Below, one piece after another: positions 14,271-23,700 of a DNA stretch of 64,000 nucleotides. The number at the start of each line of letters is the position of its first letter. The stretch's first letter is position 1. The position numbers and the translations under genes are program-made. The stretch is from Tetranychus cinnabarinus (Eukaryota > Arthropoda > Arachnida > Trombidiformes > Tetranychidae). The DNA lies in contig WHVY01000005.1 of assembly GCA_022266195.1 (NCBI GenBank), positions 2,914,001-2,978,000 on the forward strand. The letters are read 5' to 3'. The notes beneath the pieces were generated by a model. That model saw only the letters and a program-made list of their open reading frames with translations, was not told where the DNA came from and did no database searches.

Positions 14271-14502
14271 TTTTTAAATTCTTTCGAATCATTTGCTCAT
14301 AAATTAATAAAATGGAGAGCATATATTTGAGTTTAATTAATTAAATTTATCCAATAAAATTTTAAAATTTTTCAATACAAGTTCATTATGATGAGCATTG
14401 ATTAAAAATCGAGAAATCTTTCACGAATTGCAATAATTTTCTTTTTTGAATGCCACAGAATGTGGGGAAGTGGGTGCTCACTTCCAATTTTATACCAGAA
14501 TC

Positions 14503-14606
14503 TATTGTTCTAGTGCAGGATCCCTTAAACCCTCCGGGACAGGCGATCTTGCTGGAGGAGCTGGAGGACCTTGAGGAGCTGAAGCGCCTGTGCGAGCTGG
14601 AATAGC
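14503..14606 (-). pseudogene. Untranslated second repeat unit beyond the stop of paralogue A
   Basis: Directly after the TAA of the 84-aa protein the same frame continues AIPARTGASAPQGPP, then APPARSPVPEGL and RDPALEQ before a second stop. This is a near copy of AIPAGPGASALKGPP, APPARSPVSEGL and SDPTLDQ within the protein. The DNA units are 14654-14752 and about 14509-14607. So a tandemly duplicated coding unit has been cut off by a nonsense codon, or the stop marks the natural end and the second unit is now 3' UTR. Confidence 0.65.
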
Positions 14607-14861
14607 TTAAGGAGCCGCAGGACCTGGAGAACCTGGAGCAGGTTGCATTTGATCTAGTGTAGGATCGCTTAATCCTTCCGAAACAGGTGATCTTGCTGGA
14701 GGAGCTGGAGGACCTTTAAGAGCTGAAGCGCCTGGCCCAGCTGGAATAGCTATTGCTTTTGGTTCAGGTTTTGGAGCTGGAACAGTAACAGCCATAACGG
14801 AACCGAAGATAGCAACAATTGCAGTCAAAAAGATATATGATACAATTTTGTCTACTTGCAT
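14607..14861 (-). CDS. Small secreted Pro/Ala-rich protein (84 aa), paralogue A
   Basis: The ATG at 14861 opens an 84-residue protein. It has a clear N-terminal signal peptide, MQVDKIVSYIFLTAIVAIFG then SVMA, with cleavage likely before VTVPAP. The mature part is Pro/Ala-rich (PAPKPEPKAIAIPAGP, GPPAPPARSP, QPAPGSPGPAAP) and has no cysteines or known fold. A TATA box lies at 14976-14983. The gene is a diverged relative of the two genes at 30811-31014 and 32034-32237. They share the MQ-x-x-KI start, the AIxAIFGS core of the signal peptide, the promoter sequence around the TATA box, and 3'-flank similarity. The stop codon falls inside an internal repeat: the frame continues after TAA with a near copy of the preceding residues (see 14503-14606). 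Function is unknown. Nested antisense? No: it lies on the same strand as the host gene, inside its intron. Confidence 0.7.
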   Translation of the reverse strand: MQVDKIVSYIFLTAIVAIFGSVMAVTVPAPKPEPKAIAIPAGPGASALKGPPAPPARSPVSEGLSDPTLDQMQPAPGSPGPAAP

Positions 14862-14975
14862 TTTGACTATTCTTGATAATGAAAAGATTTTGATAAGACT
14901 GCACAAATGTAAAAATAACTAAATTACTTGAGAAAGTTAGATCAGCAGTTGATACATTTTCTTCAAAGCAATCGA

Positions 14976-14983
14976 CTTTTATA
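14976..14983 (-). promoter_or_regulatory. TATA box of secreted gene paralogue A
   Basis: The minus-strand sequence AAGTATAAAAGTCG lies about 115 bp upstream of the ATG at 14861. The same AGTATAAAAGTCG string occurs upstream of both palindrome copies, so the promoter core is conserved among paralogues whose mature proteins have diverged. Confidence 0.65.
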
Positions 14984-15048
14984 CTTATTTTGATACGCAG
15001 TTAATTAAACAACTTTATTTTTTTGATTAAAAATCTGGTGTTAACTTA

Positions 15049-15165
15049 CAAATTATCATGGAATTATTCAATTTAATTGAATAAAATAATGATCAAAATA
15101 TTTATTTTAGGTTATATTTGTATATTGTCCACCAATATTTGTTAAATAATTTTTAAACTCGAAAA
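15049..15165. repeat. Inverted repeat, left arm: upstream region of paralogue A
   Basis: This stretch (GTTAACTTACAAATTATCAT through ATTGTCCACCAATATTTGTT) is matched in inverted orientation by about 15490-15615, with many substitutions. It is the distal promoter flank of the minus-strand gene at 14607-14861. Confidence 0.7.
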
Positions 15166-15224
15166 ACCCGCAAGTTAATCAGATGATCACCAATTTAATT
15201 CTAAGTCTAACTGTTCAACATTAA

Positions 15225-15345
15225 ATGATAGAATGATTAACAGACGATTTTTCATCAAAAAATGAAGTTGTATAAACATCTGCGTAGTCAAGATCATAGT
15301 AAAACATCAGTATTTGTCTAGTAATTTTAGAACTCGAGGAAACCA
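15225..15345 (+). pseudogene. Second promoter-type remnant of the secreted-gene family
   Basis: The segment TTAACAGACGATTTTTCATC and AAGTTGTATAAACATCTGCG at 15239-15286 repeats 15610-15660 almost exactly. It is followed by GTATTTGTCTAGTAATTTT and GAACTCGAGG, which resembles 31213-31243 (ATATTTGTATAGTAATTTTT, GAACGCGAGG). So the family's upstream sequence is present a third time, without a coding part. Confidence 0.5.
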
Positions 15346-15489
15346 GTTTGCAATTTTATCAAATAATCATCAATGTAATTCAAAGTACCAGTGCCAAGTC
15401 ACAGTCCAAAAAAATTTTAAACAGGATATGGCCGCGCAAAATTTAGTAATACGGCGAGAATATGGTTTTTATGTGAATAGGTTCCTGGA

Positions 15490-15690
15490 GTTTAAAAATT
15501 AACGAATATTGGTGAACAATATACAAATATAAATTGCACATAACCATGAATAAATATGTTGATCATAATTTTATTTAACTGATTTGAATAATTGAATGAT
15601 AATTTGTAGGTTAACAGACGATTTTTCATCGAAAAATAAAGTTGTATAAACATCTGCGTATAAAATCTATACATCTATCTACTAGGTGTT
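15490..15690 (+). pseudogene. Promoter-only remnant of a secreted-gene copy, plus strand
   Basis: Read on the plus strand this repeats paralogue A's upstream region in order: ATTGGTGAACAATATAC, then AATGATAATTTGTAGGTTAAC, then GATTTTTCATCGAAAAATAA and AAGTTGTATAAACATCTGCG. The last part corresponds to the AAAGTTGTTTAATTAACTGCG just upstream of A's TATA box. The coding part is missing and a MITE begins at 15682. This looks like a decayed head-to-head partner of paralogue A. Confidence 0.6.
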
Positions 15691-16080
15691 CAAACGGGTA
15701 GGTCAAAAAGTAAACGGCTATATTTTTGGAACAGATTTATTTATTGATCTGAAAATTTGTATATTAATAGATTTTTATCAGGAATTAATGATACGTGTGC
15801 TCAAAATAAACTCACCTTTGCACAATTAGCGCTATCAGACGATTTTCAAAAATACAGCTATAAATTTTTGACAAGTTTCACTTGAAATGTTATAATCCCA
15901 TTATAAACTGCTTTTTCGAGTCGGGTGAGCGTTTTTGTTTCGCTTCTAATTACCCTGTCTTTAAGACATTCTCAAATTCCTGGTAAAGCTAATTAATATA
16001 AAATTACAATGAAAGCGATCGTGCACCTATTTCTCGAGATATAAAGCCCCAAAGTTTAACCTACCCGTTTGAACACCTGT
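15682..16080. mobile_element. Mariner-like MITE, about 399 bp
   Basis: Terminal inverted repeats AGGTGTTCAAACGGGTAGGT start at 15684 and, inverted, end at 16078. The element is flanked by TA on both sides (15680-15681 and 16081-16082). The CTAGGT/ACAGGT ends resemble the YYAGRT ends of mariner elements, which duplicate TA. There is no transposase ORF inside, so it is non-autonomous. It abuts the promoter remnant at 15490-15690 and may have contributed to its truncation. Confidence 0.7.
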
Positions 16081-16082
16081 TA

Positions 16083-17805
16083 TACAATATATAAACTCAA
16101 AGTATCAAATTTCAGCGTCAAGATTGTGGCCAATTTGAGCGGATTGCAAGAAAAAAAATTACACAGTTTGAAAGCCCTGATTCAACTACAACGACGAAAA
16201 ATAGGAAACCTAACCTCAGAACCTCATGACCTCTGAGAAATTCATGAAAATAGAGGATTGGGGGAAAAAATGTAGAATCCGTATCCAATAACATTGAGAG
16301 AGTGGGAAAAACTGTTTTGTTATCCAGGTTGATGGTTGATTGTTGGACCAGGATTTTATGTAAAACTTTTTGTCATTTGAGTAAATAGCTTGGTAGCTTC
16401 AAATTTATTGAATTCTTATAAAATTTTGGACTTATTGGACTTTGCATTCTATACTTGCGTGCAATCGCTAACACATAACTCATCCCGTATAATCGGTTTA
16501 TTTAAAATGGCTATATAAATCTATATTCTCACTTATTCTAAGCTGCATAAAAAGCGCTAACTACTGTGAATTAGTCATTTTCTAATTGTAAATCCAACAG
16601 AAAACACTATCTCGCAAATCGATCACCATTTTATGCAAGCCCATCATTCTTATTTTAAAGCAAATAATATTCGTCTTATTTCTTTAAATTTTCTAATGCA
16701 GATGGCAGCATGTCTACCATACACGTATTTCAATAAAAACAAAATTGATGAGTCAGAAATCACAGGTTCATTCGCACAATTCGCAGCTTTATCAAGGAGG
16801 ATTCACTGTTTTTATTTTTTTAAATGTATAGCATCAAATACCCATGAGCCGTTATCAATTCGATACGAAAACAAATGGTCCACAGCGTAAAACACACAAA
16901 TTTTGTACGTATTAGCTTCATCCATTACCATTCAAATGCAAAGTCTCAAGTTTTCACTCGAAATTTGAAATTTTTGTGCACACTCTTCATGAATGCTACG
17001 ATCCTATTTCAAGATTAATGTAAAATCGACCGACTAAAGTTTGACAATTCTTGTTCGTCAAATTGAAAATAAACATTAAATGATCGTCATGCACGAAGAA
17101 CAAATCCTCAGAGCTATTCTACTTTAAACAGACTGTTTACAGTCTAATCGAAAGGTCAAAAGTAAAACATGAACAGCATGTAAACCTGATGACCAGACAA
17201 GCAAAAAAGTTCAACCAAGCAAAGTTTGAAAGAAAATAGTTCATCTCATTATTATCATTAATATAATCTATAGTCTGAACATAGAAAGCTTCTTCTTTTC
17301 TTCAAACAACTGACATTCTTGATAACAGGTCAATCGGAAACTTGACATGGGAGTATCTTATGTAATGATTAGAAAAAGATGAAAAATGGTTCCATTAACC
17401 CAAAATCGTTCACGTTTCAATTCAATATTCATTATTTGTTTACCCATCAATATTTCCTCTTGGTATTGAAACTATTAATATTTATTCAATTTTGCAAAGA
17501 AGTTGAAACTTGGCGTAAAACGTGCATCATGAAGTAGACAGCACTTATTGGTCCATGATTTGACGTCAATCACAGAATGGGAAAAGTTGTTGCATGTGGA
17601 AAATAATTTATTAAAAGATCTTATAACCGAAACGAATGCAACAGATTGGATGGAAAAAAGCAAATTTAAATTTTATTTTCTCTTCACCATTCAATTGTCG
17701 ATTAATTTACATTGAAACAATATACAACTTTGTGTTACATGAAAGAAATTTTTACACTTTATTATAATATCGTTTGCTTAATAATTTATAGTTACAAAGA
17801 TTAAA
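16083..17805. other. Intronic AT-rich sequence
   Basis: No gene, RNA or repeat recognised. Confidence 0.5.
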
Positions 17806-17811
17806 TTGAAA

Positions 17812-17940
17812 ATGATATTTACAAGGTTAACAACTATGGACATTGTTTTACTTTGTTTTTGGTTACCTGAAGTTATATCATTGTTAACATCGGAACCATC
17901 TGAGAAGGGTCAACCAGTAAAGTGGTGTGAAAATTCCAAG
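17812..17940 (+). CDS. Possible first exon of a nested secreted-protein gene
   Basis: ATG at 17812 opens a frame MIFTRLTTMDIVLLCFWLP, then EVISLLTSEPSEKGQPVKW and CENSK. It has a hydrophobic signal-like core followed by a polar stretch and then AAG|GTATCC, a fair donor in phase 0. An upstream TATA-like AT-rich run exists. No second exon was recognised downstream on the plus strand, so this may be a chance ORF. No family is recognised. Confidence 0.22.
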
Positions 17941-18455
17941 GTATCCAATGTGTTTTTTCATTCATGTTTGTTCCAGAATTTCATTTAGAGAATGAGTAGA
18001 AACGAAAAGGCAAAATTAGTAATACAATTCTTTCATTAGTTGAATTTTCGTTGCACTGAAACTGAATAAACTATTATCTTGTTATCGATAGTTTTTGTCG
18101 CTTAGCAATCTACTTTTAATCATTAATTCTGTCTGAATTATCTTTTCCGTATTGATTCAATATTGATACACAATTTCATTACAACATTGATTAGATAACT
18201 ATTTATCGACTCATGTATCAGAACTTCAATATTTTTCTATCATCATTCATTATTGCATCAAATGCTAGCAACTATTTTCTATCGGGTTAGAAATTCTGGT
18301 TTTGATTGAATAATTTGTTTTCTTTATTCGAAAACAAATTTATAATTCAATAAAAAAAGGTTGCTGTTTGACGTTGGACAATATTTTTGCGAAATTTTCG
18401 TTTCTTCGAAAATTCGAAAAACATTTTTATAATTGCAATTTTATGATTAAATTAC

Positions 18456-18524
18456 CGTTAGAACTTCGACTTCTAGCATTGGTTGGATCACGACGAGCAC
18501 CTTTGCCTCCAGGAGAGTGAATGC
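18456..18524 (-). CDS. DIP/lachesin-like gene, short linker exon after Ig3
   Basis: This 69-bp exon lies between acceptor TTTCACAG|GCATTC and donor CTAACG|GTAATT. Phase 1 in and 1 out fits the preceding Ig3 exon. The junction plus exon reads GIHSPGGKGARRDPTNARSR then SSN. It is a basic, Gly/Ser/Arg-rich linker with no fold. The position directly after Ig3 is where family members diverge, so support comes from the splice sites, open frame and phase rather than from conserved residues. Failure to splice at the donor would end the protein after about eight more codons. Confidence 0.72.
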
Positions 18525-18780
18525 CTGTGAAATAAAATGAAAAAAAAACATTTACTGTTAGCTACGAATTGGCCTAAAGGGAAAACGAATTTGATCAACC
18601 AAATAAAACCTGGAACTGAAAGGCTAATCATTTAGCAAAAAATATGTGAATAATATGAGGGAGGCAAAGTTATTTTCAAGATTCAAAGTCATTTTCATGC
18701 GAAATGAATTGAATAGGAAAAAGTGTGGGAGGAAAATTTTATCAGATGAATAGTGTTACTATCATTATGATAAGGATAAT

Positions 18781-18821
18781 TCAGAGGAACAAGATTATGG
18801 ATAAAAGAAAAGGTGTTATAC
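18781..18821 (-). other. Read-through tail of the Ig3 exon: hydrophobic C-terminus and stop
   Basis: If the donor at 18821-18820 is not used, the Ig3 reading frame continues ITPFLLSIILFL and stops at TGA (18783-18781). A short hydrophobic end directly after the third Ig domain resembles the tail needed for GPI attachment or weak membrane association, as known for several lachesin/DIP proteins. The run is only about 12 residues, shorter than a typical GPI signal. Alternative polyadenylation is my inference and no poly(A) signal was verified. Confidence 0.3.
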
Positions 18822-19109
18822 CATATAATTTGATTGAACCTTCAGTTGAACCAAGTGAGTTTCGAGCATAACACTTGAAGGTTCCAAAATCATTTGGTGA
18901 AATGTCTTTTATTTTAAGTATCATTTGGGCTCGATAAAGCCTCTCAACGGTGTGTATCTCATATTTATCGTTAGATATTAAGGCATCTTCATCATCTTTT
19001 GTCCAATAGTTGATTGATTTTGGTGAAGATTCTGTATTGCAAATCAATACTGCATCACTGCCCATTGAGGCAGCGATTAGCTGATTTGGTACCCATATCA
19101 TTGGCGGAA
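18822..19109 (-). CDS. DIP/lachesin-like gene, exon encoding Ig3
   Basis: The acceptor is GATCAG|TTCCGCC at 19111-19110 and the donor is TTATATG|GTATAAC at 18822/18821. Length is 288 bp, phase 1 in and 1 out. The junction codon restores NVHFPPMIWVPNQL. It continues with AVLICNTESSPKSINYWTK, then MILKIKDISPNDFGTFKCYA and NSLGSTEGSIKLYG. The two Ig cysteines are in LIC and FKC, and SINYWTK and the SLGxTxGxIKLY ending are family hallmarks. The alternative of not using the donor is notable: reading through adds ITPFLLSIILFL and a stop at 18781-18783 (see findings). Confidence 0.94.
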
Positions 19110-20663
19110 CTGATCACAGTATGTTTAGTAGATAAAAGAATAGCAGAAAGAGAGAAAAAAAGAAATAAGAAAAGGAAGAAGATTTGTAAGATTATTTAAG
19201 ACGAATCCGAGTGATAAAGAGGAAAAAAGAAGAGGAAAAAATCAGAGAAAAAATAAATAACAGAATAACAATGAAAAAGTACAACAAGAATGGGAATTGA
19301 TAGGAGTAAGATGGAGATAAGTAAAGAATCAAGATTTAGTAAAGAGAGAAGAGTAAGAGGAAAGAGGAATGATTTGGAAGACAAAAAAGGCTGATGCAAT
19401 TGATCATTGATTTGTGTCAAATTGGATGAACACAGGACAAGGAGTCAAACTGATGGGACAGAAAAAGGCAGTCAGCTTGACTTGCGATCATGATTATCAT
19501 TTGGTTTTGTGTACAGCAAAAGGAATCGCTCATTGTGATGGAGAAACATGTTGTTTTTGTCGCCAAAGATGAGCAATATGAAGAAAGAATGAAAAGAGAG
19601 ACAAAAAAAATGCTATTGGTCAACATTATTTAGACAAAGAATAAGATGATTAAGATGATGATAAACTCATATTGATGGTGATAGTGATGGCGATGAGAAA
19701 TGTTGATGAGAAGGCAAGTTGAACTGAATGATAATGGTTAGTGAATGAAAGTGTTATAATGGCGAAAGAGACGGTAAGAGGGCGACATAAAAAGACAGTC
19801 AGGAAGAGGGAAAAAAGTGAAGACAACAATCAAGATGAATAGTGAGTGTGTGAGATAAGTTGAGATGAACATGTTTCTACACAGATAATACCATTAATCA
19901 GACCAAGAGGGAGATTCATGGGTTGGAGGCTAGATAAAGATGATGTTATTCAGAAGAGTGAGACGGAGAGTGAGAGAGAGACAATGAAAGGCTAAAAGTC
20001 ATGTTAAAAAAAGGATGAGTAAGAATCAGTAATAGAGAGATAAGAGGAGAAAAAGTAAATGAAAGGAACATGAAGATTTTGTTGTGGAAGAAAGAAAATG
20101 ATAGTGAAGGTTGAGTGGATATTCACAGTTCAATTCAGGCTCGTTAGGCGTTAGAATCTTAATAAAGCATAATGTCAGCTAAAGAATAAGGTAATGATAA
20201 TGATAATAATAACAATACTAATAATGATGATGATAATGATGATGGTAGTGGTGGGAGTGAGTATAACGAATGTTGGTATATTGAAAAGAATTGTAAAGAA
20301 TGAAGTGATAATTGAGTGCTATATGATGATCATCACTGAAAATGAGCGAGAAGAAAATGTTATGGAAAAAAGTGGAGAACTGGAACAAAACAATATTGGC
20401 AACATGAACTGGGACTGTAAATGGGAGGCAAAAGATGAATAAAAGTCAAGTGAGGTGAGTTGTGATCAACACTAAATATGTATCATTAATATCTATTGTT
20501 TTTATCGTTTACTTTCGTTTCCCATTAGAGGCAACAACAGCCAATAATCATCAACCGTAAGTCAAGTGAATTTAGGTTAAGCCAAGTCAAGGCTTGAGGG
20601 TCGGTTAATGTGTCGATGGAGACTGAGGTTATGGTGGATACAAAGGAATCAAAGTTGACTTAC
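19110..20663. other. Intron between Ig2 and Ig3 exons
   Basis: Strongly purine-biased on the plus strand (long GAAA/GAGA runs; minus strand T/C-rich) with a short AT/GAT microsatellite region at 20192-20245. No gene seen. Confidence 0.6.
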
Positions 20664-20792
20664 AGTGAACATTTAAGATGATTCGGTGACTAACTGAAGG
20701 TTGAACACCATTGGTAGCTATACAAAGGTAAGCACCCATGTGAAGACGACTCACTTTGTATATGGCCAGTTGTTCGCCTTCAAATTCTTCAG
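20664..20792 (-). CDS. DIP/lachesin-like gene, exon encoding end of Ig2
   Basis: The acceptor is TTTTCAG|CTGAAG and the donor is GTTCACT|GTAAGTC. Phase is 1 in and 1 out, length 129 bp. It reads PEEFEGEQLAIYKVS, RLHMGAYLCIATNGV and QPSVSHRIILNVH, with the last codon completed by the next exon. The RLHMGAYLCIATNG block carries the second cysteine of Ig2 and is one of the most conserved stretches of DIP-type proteins, so identification is firm. Continuing past the donor gives only unrelated residues before a stop, so the splice at 20664 is well supported. Confidence 0.93.
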
Positions 20793-23700
20793 CTGAAAAG
20801 AATGAATGAAAAAAGAAATTTTTGTTAATTAGTTGGGAGGCATTGTTATCATGGATAAAGACGAAAATGTTTGTAAAGAATGTAAAGTTGAAAAGAGTAA
20901 AAAGGTCAGATAATATCAGGATGGAAAAAGTGCTGGAAAGGAAAAGATTTGATTCAGAGTGTCGGGTGGAAAGAGCATGAAGAGGCAAAAAATGATTAAT
21001 GAATAAACAGTGAATTATACTTGGAGGGAAAAATTGGTTTTTGTCCCTCATTTCAAATATTGTATTCAATATAATGTAATATTCAAGCAATTTTTGTGTG
21101 ATGATAATGACTAAAAGCTGGGCAAAGAATGAAAATGATGAAAAAACAAGAAACTCAGTTAACCTGAACAGCTTTTCAACGAACCAAATTTGGTAAGGTA
21201 AGCAAACATAACGTGATGATAATTAATTTTTCAAGATGAATTTTTAATGATAACTTTACTTTTGAAAGCAAAGTGTATCACCATCAACAACTTAAGAGAA
21301 TTAATTTCCAGAGAAAATTCTGAAAACGAGATAAAAAAGAGTTCAAGGGTTTCTTCAGAAAAGGCATCTCGATCCTGAAAAAGATTTTCCAAGAAAAAAA
21401 CTGAACAAAAAAGGTCAAATACCGAAAACTCGAATACGCAAAATGAAGAAAATAGAATTTTCAAATTTTTCAAAAAATCGAAAAGTTTAGCTTCGAAATT
21501 TTCCTGCATGAATAGTTTTATCACTTTTCAAATGATTAATAAGAAATGAAATATTAAACAATAACTTCGATCAACAAATAATTGAAATGTTTAAGTTGAA
21601 TAATGGGAAAGTTCAAATTTGTGTACATTCAAAGTTAGACAAATAAATGTTGAGATTAATATTGTTATTAAGAAAATGAAAAGTTACGATAAATTTGTTC
21701 AAGAAATTTGATATGAAAACAGAAAAAATTTCGATTGCTCAACTTTACTCATTGTATTAATGAAACTCAATTTTACCAGAGAAGAGTAAAAGTATTCAAA
21801 TGAAAATTCAATTCAATTTCCATGCAGACACAACTTAAATACTTTTCAATTTTGTACTTTTTTCACTACAAAAATAATCAAAATTGTATAATTTACAACA
21901 CTTTCAACTTCTTGTTCTTGTGCAATAAATCAACGATAATAATGGAAATACAAGTTCGAAGATTTTAAATGTATTTTCCTTCGGATTGAGTCAATCTCAT
22001 CAATGGATTGTGCAAAGAATGCAAATAAAAAGTAATGACAATTTTCATTTTGATAATGCAAGAAAGTTTCATTCTTTTTCCATGCTCAATTCTGGTTCAT
22101 CGAGCCATTCAAATCAAAAGTTTAACCTTGTTTAACCTAAAAGGTGAGGTGAAAAAAGACATGAAAAAAAAGAAAAGGATGAAAATGGAGAAAAAAGTTG
22201 GAAAAGATTTTTGCCTCTCAAATTACACTTTATGCTAAAGAAATGAGCAACAATTATTTTTTCTCATTACCATGATTTCATGAGCTTATCTTAGGTTATT
22301 TCATTCTATATCCACCTGATGGAAACGACTTTTTGTGCTCTGCTTTTAAGCATAAAATGCTTCATGATAATGTAAATTGAACCTTTCATCGTAAATAGAA
22401 TCATCTTGGATTATTTTTGTCTCCAAACTCATATCATCTTTAAATGTTAGGACCTTGTTCAATTTAAATTAATTTACCAATGAACCTTAATGCTTCCCAA
22501 GGGTTCAATTGGGTCTACACTTTCAATGCGCTCAGATTTTCGATCCAAAGTTCGTCTCAACCCAGATTAAACTCATCATTAACATCAACATTAACCAATT
22601 TACACTCGCAAATCTCGGCTCACTTCAATTCCAATGAAATTGCAAGTTTGAAGAACAAACCAAAAAAAATATTCCAACTTAACTTAACTTCACTCCCTGT
22701 TTTTAACTCCCAAAAGCTGCCATAAAAACTCAATTGACTGAAAGAAGCAACGAAACTGAAAATTAGTAAACTTTGATATTCCAATAAATATCTAGATTTA
22801 CCTTTTTCTTTAGTTCCTAGTTGGCTTCTTCTGTGAGGATAAAATGTCAAAACTCATTAATCTTCCGGAAATAGAATTGATATTAACAAGAAACTTGAGT
22901 CAAGTGGTTTACTTTGTTTTCATCTCATGTTATCATTATCATTACTATAATCAAATTTTATCATCATATTTAATCAAAAATGTTCATTTTCGTTTTCTCT
23001 CTTTTTTTCCAATCATGTTCTGTTTATACAGGGAATGACGATACTCTCATATCAAATGATCATCACTGTAAATAGAATTTTTTTCTCCTTTTTCCACGTT
23101 AGCTTTGTCTTTTCATCTTTTTTTGTCTCTTCAGAATCATTTTTCAGGCTAATTAATCTTTCATTGTTGACTGTACAAAAAGGTTTAGTGAAACGTCAAA
23201 AGATAACACTTAGTTTAATGAAAAATTAACATGAAAATTGAAACTTTTACCAATCATTTTTTGATTAATTCAATGGGTTAAACAAAATTGACCACTAATT
23301 GGAAAAGTTTATCAAAAGTAATTTACTTCGTTATCATCAACAGGGAAAAAAGAGAAAAGTCCATTTCAATGTTGAATCTCACTATAAATAGATACTCTGA
23401 TTTTACAGAGAAACAAGTTGAGCATCAACACACGAATGAATAATTTCAACAGTCAATGTTTCAATTTTTTTATTCTTGTTTCATTTCCAAAACTGCAAAA
23501 TGTTTCACTTTGATTCATGGATTTCGATGCAATATTCATTTCATCATTTTGTCATTGGATTTAAAACTTGATTCAATTGATTTCGTTTCTCAATTTGGAT
23601 TGATAAATCAGAGTTTCAGAAATGATTCAATTCAGATGGAAAATGAAATGGACATATTTTTGGATTTAATAAATTATTCTTTTTTCACTTTCAAGGGAAG

